DNA of 64,000 bases. Origin: Lineus longissimus (lineage: Eukaryota; Nemertea; Pilidiophora; Heteronemertea; Lineidae). How positions within the stretch are numbered: the first letter of the stretch is position 1; every line of letters begins with the position of its first letter. Below are positions 52,118-62,720 of the stretch, one piece after another. The notes beneath the pieces are model-generated. The model worked only from the letters and a program-made list of their open reading frames with translations. It was not told the DNA's origin and did not search any database. The stretch spans positions 21,082,599 through 21,146,598 of the forward strand of contig NC_088309.1 of assembly GCF_910592395.1 (NCBI RefSeq), written 5' to 3'. The translations under genes were made by a program, and so were the position numbers.

Positions 52118-54350
52118 CAAGGACTTGTTGGTGTTGTTTGTGATAATGAGACAATTGCGGCACAGGGATAAAACATTTTCAACAATTTTGATGTAAATTT
52201 AGGAGGGACTATAGGCAGGAGCTTTATAGGGGTCAAGGGGTGATCGTTAATGGCTGACTAAGTTGCATATGGCCGTTTTCAGTTGTGGTTTGTGTACCTG
52301 ATCACCAACAAGGCACTGTTCATAATGCAAAAAGGCATGAAACCCTAGATGCGAAATTGTTGAAAATATTTTAGATCTTTATCAGATTGGCTGAGGGCTG
52401 GACATCCTAGTGCAATGTAGGATAGGTGTTTTCAAAATGGTTCTTGCTGGTCAGGACATAGGACGATGCAGACAAAGATATTAAGACTACTGTTTATTGA
52501 CTTCTGTATGAGTCTGAGAGGATGTGGAATCTTACTCTGTTTCATCATTTTAGTTATTGTGGATAATGTGTTTTAGGCTTGCATTTGTTCATCATGTACC
52601 GGTACTTAGATCAGGTAGATTCAAGTGCATATTTGGGGAATAGCTGTAAAGGATAATGGAAGTGTTGGTCAAGGGATGATCAGTTCCTTACCTGATTGGA
52701 CAAATATATTGAGTCCACGTGTAAGAAAGTTCCTGTTGCAACAGTAAACATTTTAATGATATGTGTGGGTTTCACAGTAGAAGTTGATATCATTCTGTTA
52801 GTATTTCTCTCACCCAATTCCCCTTGGAATGAGCTGTCAGTTTGCCTGAAGCTTTGGGAAAGCACCAAGGTTTTGGCCTACATTCTAGCTCCATCTTTGC
52901 GGTGTTTGGATAGATAACAAACCTCCAATTCGGTATCAATTCCTTAATACATAAGGTTTAAAGATCTGAATGATACTATTGAATTATTTTATAAGTTTGA
53001 GTTTTGAGAATAAAGTATACATTGCAAATGATGTATTCTTTTGATTTGGTGGATATGTTTGGTTTCGGAACATGTGTCTTGAGTGTGTAAAAAGGGTGTT
53101 GTATTTATTTTTTTCGGCAAATATATTGGTTGGTATTTGAATTGCCAAAAGTAGAGATACTGTGATGTTATCTCTGCCATTGAGAAAGCATTAAAAACTG
53201 ATTACTGATTATGTTCATAATCGTATACTTTGACAAAGATGGTGCTTTTTTTAGCTTCAGTTAATGTTATGTACTGTAGCTGCATAAATTTATGTCATAA
53301 TAAATTGGATGAATGAGAGACTTATGACCCCTCTTCTTTAGATTGGGTGTATCCCCTGTATTTCATTGGCCTGCAAACAGTCCTTCCACCAGTGGAAATG
53401 ATGACCCGCAAAGGGGGTGTGAGGTGTGACAATATTCGGGTTAACATTGTATGTCTTAGGTTTAGAGCATGATCAAAATTGGATATATGTTTTCGAATTG
53501 ATGTGCATGTAGTGGAATAATAAGATCAGATTATATGCTGATTGTGGCACTCTTCACATTCTCTATTAAACTCTACATGTAGTTGTTTGGAAGTTCATTA
53601 AATCAACCAAAAAATGTGTGTATGGCATACCATTCCATTTTAGATCAGCACATTCCAGAAGAATTTTGCACTCGGTCTGGGGACAGAGGTGGGGAGGGGT
53701 TCTTGAAAACGAATAAAATTTGCTGACATTATGTGCTCCCTCTTTTGTCCGCTACCTTTATAATACCTTGAAGAATGCATGTTACATATTAAAGGGGGAG
53801 TATAGACAGGAGTAAGGGGTCAACCTTGGCATCTTCATGTGAATAATATATACACAGGATGAGTATGAGCAAAGGAAGATTTGCTATTTTATCAATGTTT
53901 GTATAGCATTGCAAAGTGCTTTGGCGACCTAGTTCACTGATTAAGAATAATACAAGTAAAATTTTAGTTGGGCACCGTTTGGTATTGCCTTTGTAAATGT
54001 TATTCTTTGCAAATGATGTGACTGTCAAAAAATCCATTAACTCTTTCAGGTATGAATATATTCCAAATTGAAGTCAGAGTGGCATTTGTTCAGAGAATAG
54101 CTCCCTATCTCAGTATATTTTTGCGAACCTTTGACTATTTGATGAACTAGATGAAACAGATGAAATATACCAGCAGATTTCAATCAGAGCTTGAGGAATA
54201 TGACAATAAAAACCTGTACATAATGTATGTGTAAAATGTATAAATGAATTATCATAAGATGATATATTAGATAAGATGTTATATATATGGTCAGTGTATC
54301 AGAAATGTGATTGCACATTTTTGGAGGACAAATAAACTACTTTTGAAGAA
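52118..54350 (+). other. Probable long 3' UTR of the FAM219 gene
   Basis: No coding exon was recognised after the stop. Candidate AATAAA signals lie at 53299-53304 and 54331-54336, so the UTR could be about 1.2 or 2.2 kb. The assignment rests on position and AT-rich composition. Confidence 0.45.
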
Positions 54351-55925
54351 AACATTTCTTGTTATATTATTGCTGGAGTCAATATTAGTATTTGTTTACC
54401 GTAGTTGAAAAACTGAGGAGCGATACTCCGTAAAATGATACTCCCACTTTTCCAGTACACGGTGGGCCAATATGCAGAGCGTTTCAACTGCTGGACTGGT
54501 CATCATTTATGACTGTAAACTAGTCCCTCAGTGATACCTTTTGGTATAAAAGGTATTATATGTACACCTGGTATCATCATGGTTGAATAGGACGGATATG
54601 GCGTCCAGGCCATTCTGAACCATCAGAGGTACTCCGTCCGTATCCTCCCCTCATTGGTCTAACAGAGTCAGGTCAGCGGAGTGGATCCAAAACTTGTGGG
54701 TCAAGATGCATCCAGGCCTACCTGGGGTACTGTGTCTTTCTGCAGGCTTCTGCTAAGATGAAGACTGAATGAATATGGAGACTATGATATGATAGTCAAG
54801 CTAGCATGGGGATCTCTATGTGGTCTGAACATTGGATTTAAACCCGTTTGAATGGTAAGGGAGGCAGCCAAGTTGCCAGTAAATGTCCTACCTGACCTAC
54901 ACAGACACTGCTGGGAGATGGGGGAGATTGCTGGAACCACATCACATAGAGGACCTAGCCCAGAATATGGTTAGCTAGAGAAAGCTTGTGACTGTTGGAC
55001 TACTGGGGCAGTCCATTGCGTCATCCTAATTGAATCTCCTATATTGAGGTGAGGGACGAAGCTGGATGCTCTAGCCAATGAGAGGAATCTTTCTCAGTGG
55101 AGAGGGACATGACTGACAACGAAATCTCTCCATTATTGGTAGATTTAGAGGGTGGCAAAGGAGGCGTGCCCCCCTACCTTTCTTCAGAGAGCAACGTTAG
55201 AGCTCCTCTCCCAACAAAGCAATGACTACTTCCAATTCTAGCCTTTCAGATGCTTGGAAAATGCGTGTACCATGTATATTTGGCACCTAAATTCCATCGT
55301 GTCATCTCCAAGATTGCAACCTGGTAGGGGCTGGACCCCCTTTTCCAAAATTTCTAGATCTGCCACTCCCTTTATTCATTGGATCTGTGTATGCATGCAT
55401 GATCATAATACACAAATCAAAATTGTTCCTCAGGTTCTTCGTGCTAGAGAAGCCTACGAGAGCATTCATGAATCAGAGAGAATAGTGGTCATGAAAGATG
55501 CATCTCATCGAGTTAAATATTGAACTATAACCACATCCACAGCGACTGCCTTTTATACACTCAGTGGTCAAGGGATCTTGTCAGATGGAGCTGCCATATT
55601 GTACTTCTCAACAGCAGTTTGAAAGATACTGGATGCTGGATGCTGGATGAACCACTGTGCACTTAACTGTGGCAATGGCACGCATGTGCACAACTTTCCC
55701 TTCCCTGGACAAATTCCTGATCCTGACAGCCTTAGATTGATAGAAACTGTAGTGACACGCAATGTTGTCCAAGAGGAAACACCGTAATGATGAAAAACGA
55801 ACCACTACAATGATGGTATATTGACAACAGCTCTTTATTCTAATCAGACCTATAAAAGAATAACAAATATTTTGCAGATGTTTCATGAAAAATCAATCTA
55901 AAGTGCGGGACTTTTGGACTGCCTT
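54351..55925. other. Intergenic stretch between FAM219 and MSTO1
   Basis: This lies between convergent 3' ends. I see no exon with family support. It holds the second copy of a 35-bp dispersed fragment (55006-55040) and otherwise unremarkable sequence. The MSTO1 transcript may end at a minus-strand AATAAA at 55943-55948, 55834-55839 or 55371-55376. Confidence 0.45.
55006..55040 (+). repeat. Dispersed repeat fragment (copy B)
   Basis: Identical over 35 bases to 19154-19188, in the same orientation. The flanks differ. Confidence 0.7.
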
Positions 55926-56264
55926 TAGTGTAGGTGTTAATTTTTATTGACCTTTCATTCCCAAGAAAACCTCCGATTCCACCAGTTGGTTGCTTTACAG
56001 ACCACCTGGCTTTCTGTCGTAACAACAGAACATCCCAACTGCATTTGTACTGTTGTCACACACCTAGACCCATTAATTTACCGTACATGTATAATACTGG
56101 TATTGGTTACACTTTGGCTTTCCTTATAAAATTAACATACATTGTACATGTACAAAATTTTGCAAAAACAAAACAACCGAGATGGTGCAAAAAGATTGTT
56201 GTCAACAAAAGACAGAACAGTACACTCATTTACCACCAACAGCACACATATTTCATTCTAGATT

Positions 56265-56480
56265 TTTAGGACCCTCCTGGTACAATTGGAAACAAACCTC
56301 CAAGTGTAGGTCACACCCTTATATCAGGGACCACTAATGTCCCTACGAATACAGCACACTATCAACATAAATGTAGTAAATGTCCTTAATGTAGCACAAC
56401 CATGGATTTTTGGGGCCCTCCTGGTAAAAACAAAAGGAACCACCCACGTGTAGTCTAGGTCACAACCTCATATCAGGTCC
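56265..56480. repeat. Tandem duplication covering the MSTO1 stop codon and proximal 3' UTR
   Basis: About 70 bp at 56265-56332 and about 77 bp at 56405-56480 share CCCTCCTGGTA, GGAAACAA / GGAACCA, GTGTAG, GGTCACA and TATATCAGG / CATATCAGG in the same order, 144-149 bp apart. The 56405-56480 copy contains the MSTO1 stop (TGA on the minus strand, 56468-56470) and the last coding bases. The other lies farther into the 3' UTR. Confidence 0.7.
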
Positions 56481-59400
56481 ATCATCACATCTGTAGAGTA
56501 TTTTGACTGAAGTGTCTCCACTTTCTCTAAAATATCACAATAATCGTCTGTTTCAAGGCTCCCCTCAGTAAAATTATGAAATTTCTTGATGTCTAATCGT
56601 TTGGCTTGTTCGCATAATGTCCCGAGCATTTTCCCGATGGCTGGGTTGCTTTGTACGGATGTCATTGCAGCTACACTAGCAACACCTGAAACATGCAAGA
56701 AGAAGAGATTTTAAAAATCGAGTGGACTAGAGTTTCTAGACCCCACCTAGCAAATGCTGTCCTATAGAGCTGTTCTGATTACTACACTAGCAACACCTGA
56801 AACATGCAAGAAGAAGAGATTTTAAAAATCGAGTGTACAAGAGTTTCTAGACCCCAACTAGCAAATGCTGTCCTATAGAGCTGTTCTGATTACAGAGGTC
56901 AAATTGAGGTGTCCGCTATGAGAGGTTCCACTGTATTGACTTCATTTGTTATTCTTGCTATAAGCGCTGACCTGTTGATATCTACCCACCTAACGTCTCT
57001 GGCCTATCTTCTGGAGCTATCACACCTGTACTTGTGATTTTTCGACTGAATATGTGAGGAAAAGGATCAACTGTTTTGATTGGTGAGTTCACTACACAGA
57101 GACCACTGAAATAAGAATAGAATTTATGTCATACAAAGTGCAATAATTGTATTGATATTCTAGTTTGAATGGCGATTTAATATTGTTTTGCATCAGTCAA
57201 AAACTCACTCACAACAAACATTGTACATGTAGGTTTTAATAGTCACCTTATAATGTACATGCCTTATGCCAACTGATCACAGTTTGTGACCTTGAGCAAA
57301 TCCATTAATTTTGATTGCTCTGTCTTTTCTATGAGATGTGGAGCTAAGAGTCAAAGGTTCCTAGTGCCGATGTCTTGGTAAGCATCCAAGTGATAAACAT
57401 GAGTAACTTGTCGAACTCCCATAAAGATGAAGAGAATGTCGGTGGGAACTTTTGCATACAAACAATTCACAAAGGGCAAAGGCAAGCAGATGAAGACGAA
57501 TTTAAGGATAGCTAGTGTCCCTATACTTACTTGAGTGTCTTAGGATAAGATTCTGCTAGATACAACCGTAGTATTTCAGTGGCAGTGTTGCAGTTACCTA
57601 GCATTCGGGGAAGATTAGCATACTGTTTTCTGCAGAAAAGATTGGATACCAAGTCAGGGATGATACAGCCTAATGATGAAAAATATTAGGATATTTGACA
57701 TCATTCCAAAAACACACTTAATTTTTTATCAAATGACTCGGCTGCATAGATACAACATTTGGTAAGTAAATTTGAATAAACCTTGACATTTATTACCAGA
57801 TTTACATACCGTCTAACTAAACCATCAGGTATTCCTCTCAGTACGACTTGCTGGGCAAAGGTGAGGTCAGGTTGTAAATCAGGAGATTCGCCAAGAGGTG
57901 TAAGTGATGTCCATGGGATCCTCTCCTCTAATGCCAGCAGGGCATCTAAAAAGGTATTCTCTACTGACAGGGGGTAGGGAAACGAACTCATCAAGGAGGC
58001 CACCTGAAACATGGAAGGGAGACTATTTTAAATGTAAAAAAGTTAGTGTTAGGTTGAAGGAACTGTATTAAACTGGAGGTATTAGTTGTCTCACCAAACA
58101 CTGCAAGGGTGAAGGTTAAATGTAGGCCAAAACTTAGGCACCTCACCGTGGTTATGGGTCAATTACCTTTCTCCCAGCATTTCCGATGTTGTCAACAACA
58201 TCGCACAAACTATGCGAGTTAGCCTCCAGTCTGAACGGCAGCATCATTGTGTCTATAGCAGCACCGAGAATAGCACTTGTGTGATATGAGAGATTTTTCT
58301 GGAAGAAAAATTGCATATTTCCTAAAACTACAAATTAATACATAATGAGCATATGCTATACTGTTCCAGAGACATACTCATGGTCAACCAAAAATATGCT
58401 GTGTCCTTTTGAGACAATAAGTCCTGCACTGCCTATTGTCTATTGCATGTAAGACAATGTATTGTTCCTACCTTGTAAGTAACATTTGGCAGCTTAACAG
58501 GTGATCCGACTGACCTCCAGAGATTCATGGCACATGACGAAGGTACGAATAATGAGCTGTGTTCAGCAAGCATAGAGTAGGACAGCAGCGAGTTCAACAC
58601 ACGGTAAGAATCAAATTGTGGTGTCTGAAAGAAAGACCCATGTAATTCAAACTCCAACATCTGAGGAGATTATGAAAGAGTCAACAGCCCCTTGAAAGAT
58701 CTAATACATTTACTAATATATAAACGCTGTGAGTAATATGTCTTCTAACTTCATTATCACAAAGTAATACACGTAAGCTCATGAACATTAAAATAAAGCT
58801 TAAATTAAGAAGGTTTTGTATACAGTGGAACCTCCCTAAGCAGACACCTCGGTGAGCAAGACACCCTCTCTTTTAGGGACATCAATTTTGGTCCAAAATA
58901 TATTTGTAGGTCGTTTTTATACAATTTGACCTCTGTTATCAAAAGAATGAGAAATAGCTGTGAATCAACGACTCACCATTTTTTCAAAGTGTGCTGGGGA
59001 CACACCAAAAGTTAAAATACTTTTGTTGTCAAAATCGTCCGATAAACGTTCGATAAGTTTTGATCCTAAACCACTAAAGCCATCATTTGTGTCGACCATG
59101 ACATTGAAACCCTGCAATTGCAAGAAAAAATTGGAAATTAATTACACAAATTTATCTATGAAAATACAGACTCCAACTTCAGCCAGGGAGGAGTGCAAAG
59201 CAAGGCAAGTGTTCCTCATTTGGAGTTGAGGTGTTATATTTTGCTTGCATTGATACTTAAAAACAATCAAAGTCAAGGTCACAAATGATACGTCATTGTA
59301 GGATGTCAAACCTCTGATGGACTATGACACCTTACCTGAAGCCTATCACATTCCTCAGTGAAGAAATGTATCTGGTCCTCCAGTTCATTATCCACCTTCC

Positions 59401-62103
59401 TATCAAGCAGCAGATCATAGCCATGGGTGAACACTTCAAACGGATTTAAATCACTGGAAAAATTAAAACATGATCGCACATTCATAAGAAAGAAAAGTTA
59501 TCTGATCGGAACTTATGATTTGCCATATGATAGAAGAAATCAAATCCCAAATGCCCAGTTTCTTTAACCTGGCTGCAATACGAGGTAATTTAACATGCCC
59601 TGGCTTAGCTACGAAGTTGACCTTTAGATCCATTCTTGCATACAGACCACTGTAATGGGTAGACCAATTGAGCAAAGTTACTATCATAGTAGAGCTGTGA
59701 CTTGAAATCTTATCAATGTTATCAATCAATCAAAGCTGATCTGATGCTATGATAAAATAGGTGGATTTAATACCTCTCATGTTGATACTCCTCAACAATG
59801 CATAGCGATTTTGGATGAAAATGAACTTTGAGATAATCTGACCATACTGATACGCTCTCGTCTAAATCATACAATTTCCGACCAAAGACTTCTTCATCAG
59901 GACTCGAATCCATCTGAGAGCTACTGGTATCTGAAACAAAACTCAAGATGAGACCAGTGAACGAGCAAATCTTCACTGACAGGTTCTCCGATGATATGGT
60001 GATGGTGCATCAAGCAGTACATGTACAAGACCACAGTTTCCTAACCCTAAGGCAAGTACACAGTGTCGTAACAGCTCAAAGGACATGGCGTCTAAATCTC
60101 CCTAACATCCTTGCTTCCAATGGATAGCCCCATACCTGTTTCAATCTCTTTTTCCTCATCAATCTCATCACATCCAGCTGCCTTCGCTTCAGCATAACGA
60201 GCCTGGAAAGTAGGTAGAAACTTGTAACTAATGTACCTTCTTTGAATTGACAGACAGGGTAGATACATGCACATGTAATTCAAATTTTAATTGGAAGTTT
60301 CTACTTCATAATTGATGGTTTTCACTAAAAGATAGCAAGTGCAACATTAAAGAATATTTTCATGAGACAACACCCTGACCATGGTTTGCTAGAAGAATTG
60401 TGCATGCAGCCATCAATTTAGACTCTACCTCTTCCTTGTCTAGATCTTCTAAAAACTTGTTCTTCCTTCCAGTTTCGGTCTTGTGAAGCGTGACATCACC
60501 TTGCCTGGAACCATGAAGAACATAGGGTTAAATGTCTTGCTCAAGGACACAAAAACAAAACAGCTGTGATCCTACCAAGAGCCCAACCCACGACCTCCCG
60601 ATTATGATCCTGGAGCTCTTACCACTGTGCCACTGATCACCCAAATAAGATACTAACTTATGCAACCTAATCTGTCACTCACCATTTCACATCATCCTCA
60701 ACATTAATTTCATATAACGTTCCCTCTTTTCTCAGTGTATTCAGACTACCTGAAAGGTTTCAAGAACAAATATGTTGAAATTATGATGCAGAATGTATTG
60801 AGAGTAGAACCTTCCTATTTGAAGGATACCCTCAGGACTGAAAAATGCTGTTCTTTAATAGAGAGGTGTCCTGATTACATTGGTCAAATTGAATAAAAAC
60901 AACCTATTTTGGTCCAAAATCACTGTTGCTAACGAGGTAGTCCTGCTAAGAGGTGTCCGCTAAGTGAGGTTCCACAGTACACACCAAATCAGACATTTCA
61001 AATATCATAGATAGAAGACCTCACGTCTTGTCAGGTGAGAGACACAACACAGTTATATCATTCTTCATCATTCAGAACATTGCACTGCCTTTATTTTACC
61101 GGTAATTCATGCTTATTCACACATACCTTTAAGATCAATTGCAATAAGTCTAGGCGTAAACGTGACATCCCCCTGAAAAGAGAGATCACGTGTTTATTAG
61201 AACATAGAGCATTACTTAAAAAATATAGAATGTTCATTTCAAAAGTATGTTGATCAATCTTTTTGCAATATTTTAGTAACAACACAATCTAAAAGTATGA
61301 TTTCATGTGGTGTCCAGTTCGCCGGCTAAAGATGGAGTAACTGGGCCAAAAAACCAATCGATGCCCGACTGTAGTCAGTGGCAAGTAAAAATGCTCATCC
61401 CGCCTTGGAGGAGCAATATTCCTGGAGGCTGGAGAATAACATCTCAAAGTGCAGAGCTGAAGAAGACAGAATACAGAAAGGACACTGTCTGGCCCCGGTG
61501 GTAAACTTAATGCTGTCCATTTTGTGCTTGCAACCTTTTTACTCTATATTTTCAACAATATCTGATGAGTATAGGGCTAGGCCTTGGGGCTAGGCTGTTC
61601 ATTCATACCAACCATAAGAGTTTGTCCCTCCCGAAACACCACATCATGATTGATTAATTTCTTGTCAGTTGCTTTGGGATCATAAATAAATGATGACTCC
61701 TGAAATAAAAAGAATTGGTTAAAATTAAAAAAAGTTGTAGTGTGTACCGGTGAAGTTAAAGCTGTTGCTTTAAAAATACATTATGGCTGCTTACATCGCA
61801 CTATACATTGTGTGTGCTTCTGTCCCCATCCATTATGCTAATTCTGGATTTAGCAAGTTGTGTCCCTACAAGGATAGAGTGTACCATCAACCACCAGCCC
61901 CCTCCCTCGCCCGTTGCATTCAGCAGAGGCCTGAAACGTGTCCGAAATTAGAAACAGCTCCAGCGTACATTTTGCATTCCCTTTCGTATAGATTGGTTAT
62001 CGGACAAAAAGAAAAGTACCTGAGTGTTCCACCAATGTGTTCCGATGTGGTTAGAGTAGTGTCCAATTTGAAGAGTCACTATTTCTCTTGTAGTTGACCC
62101 CAT
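56468..62103 (-). CDS. MSTO1: Misato (MSTO1), tubulin-like mitochondrial distribution factor, 15 exons
   Basis: Exons, in transcript order: 62103-62020, 61699-61613, 61172-61127, 60749-60683, 60504-60429, 60202-60136, 59930-59774, 59453-59336, 59111-58977, 58624-58472, 58298-58167, 58003-57810, 57629-57531, 57105-56990, 56685-56468. Phases agree throughout, giving 582 residues (human about 570). Misato proteins act in mitochondrial distribution, morphology and fusion, and have a tubulin/FtsZ-like fold. The N-terminus REIVTLQIGHYSNHIGTHWW resembles the tubulin GQxGNQIG nucleotide-binding loop. Other hallmarks are FTPRLIAIDLKGSLNTLRKEG, SVWSDYLKVHFHPKSLCIVE, EECDRLQGFNVMVDTNDGFS followed by GLGSKL, the AEHSSLFVP block, TMMLPFRLEANS, FAQQVVLRGIPDG and a C-terminal YCDILEKVETL. 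It is head-to-head with the slingshot gene. Introns carry a SINE and three related mobile-element copies. Confidence 0.96.
56671..56893. repeat. 111-bp tandem duplication including the last MSTO1 3' splice site
   Basis: 56671-56781 and 56782-56892 are nearly identical (a few substitutions, e.g. GTGGACTAG / GTGTACAAG and CCCCACCTAG / CCCCAACTAG). Read on the minus strand, each copy contains the pyrimidine-poor tract, CATGTTTCAG acceptor and the first 15 bases of the terminal MSTO1 exon. The true exon is in the lower-coordinate copy. Using the other acceptor (exon from 56796) reaches an in-frame stop after about ten codons. Confidence 0.85.
56870..56935 (+). repeat. MITE-like element, shortened copy (i)
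   Basis: The right end GAGGTGTCCGCTATGAGAGG, then TTCCACTGTA, matches the ends of the elements at 58822-58943 and 60843-60979. The internal part (TTTTGGTCCAAAAT, ATAAAAAC) is missing. Part of the element lies within the 111-bp duplication. Confidence 0.65.
58822..58943 (-). repeat. MITE-like element, copy (ii), inverted
   Basis: It starts ACAGTGGAACCTCCCTAAGC and AGACACCTC, the reverse complement of the right end of copy (iii), and contains TTTTGGTCCAAAAT and ATACAATTTGACCTCTG. It lies in the MSTO1 intron between exons 58977-59111 and 58472-58624. Confidence 0.7.
60560..60660 (-). repeat. tRNA-derived SINE-like element in an MSTO1 intron
   Basis: On the minus strand, AGTGGCACAGTGGTAAGAGC matches a polymerase III A box, and GGTCGTGGGTTGGGCTC, about 30 bp later, is a degenerate B box. 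No matching acceptor stem or intact TPsiC arm is visible, so a functional tRNA is unlikely. Confidence 0.6.
60843..60979 (+). repeat. MITE-like element, copy (iii)
   Basis: Contains TTGGTCAAATTG, ATAAAAACAACCT, TTTTGGTCCAAAAT and the right end GAGGTGTCCGCTAAGTGAGG, then TTCCACAGTA. It aligns along its length with the reverse complement of 58822-58943. It lies in the MSTO1 intron between exons 61127-61172 and 60683-60749. No open frame is present, so the element is non-autonomous. Confidence 0.7.
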
Positions 62104-62666
62104 CGTTTCAATCTTACTGGAGAAGTCGACGATGGCGAGGCTTTTTCTTCAAAACTGACAGAATTTTCCAAAATCCACCATGTTGTTTTTCTCAACAAAT
62201 AAGCTAAGAGAGAAGAGTTTTCATTCGTCAATCGGAAAAGGGTAAGCCAATCACGCCTCCTGTAAGAAAAAATGGTTAGCACGAAAATAAAAACTTGGGT
62301 GAACTTTTCACAAAATTTCTGGCAAAACTGGAACGACAGTCTAAATCAAAACACCATAGATATAGAATTAAAGTATCTTAATAGAATTTCTCATGATTCT
62401 AAATAACAGAAGTTGGTTGATATGATGATTTTGATGACCAAATAATGAATAAAACGAGTTTTTAAGACATGGGTTAAAGAAAATAAGAACGAGCTTTTTT
62501 CATACCACCGGAACGAAATTAGCAGCTGAGGCGAACCTGAAATATGGCCACTGCTTTTGAAGCCAGGCATTTCCGCATGCAAAGTCTTCGAAATGTGACA
62601 TTTGCTCATGATTTCTTTCAGTATCGAGATAATTATTATGTGGATGTTAGTTTTTAGAGCACAAGT
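62104..62666. promoter_or_regulatory. Divergent promoter region MSTO1 / SSH
   Basis: Only 563 bp separate the MSTO1 start codon (62103, minus) from the slingshot start codon (62667, plus). Both core promoters and 5' UTRs must lie here unless an upstream non-coding exon exists. No TATA box is obvious. I cannot assign factor-binding sites. Confidence 0.55.
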
Positions 62667-62720
62667 ATGGCTCTAGTTACAGTCCAGAGATCTCCCACAC
62701 CCAGCACGACTCCCGAGTCG
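62667..62720 (+). CDS. SSH: First coding exon of a slingshot cofilin phosphatase (partial gene)
   Basis: ATG at 62667 opens 18 codons, MALVTVQRSPTPSTTPES, ending at a consensus donor (GTGAGT at 62721). This N-terminus is nearly identical to those of vertebrate SSH1 and SSH2 (MALVTxQRSPTPS), which is distinctive despite its shortness. Slingshot dephosphorylates cofilin and so promotes actin turnover. The catalytic and cofilin-recognition regions would be on later exons; none is seen before the window ends at 64000, so the first intron is longer than 1.28 kb. The gene is head-to-head with MSTO1. Paralogue (SSH1/2/3) cannot be decided, and an invertebrate usually has one. Confidence 0.85.

Noticed and set aside
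55254-55523. 89-codon open frame between FAM219 and MSTO1
   Set aside because: No family resemblance or splice signals, and it lies in repeat-bearing intergenic DNA.
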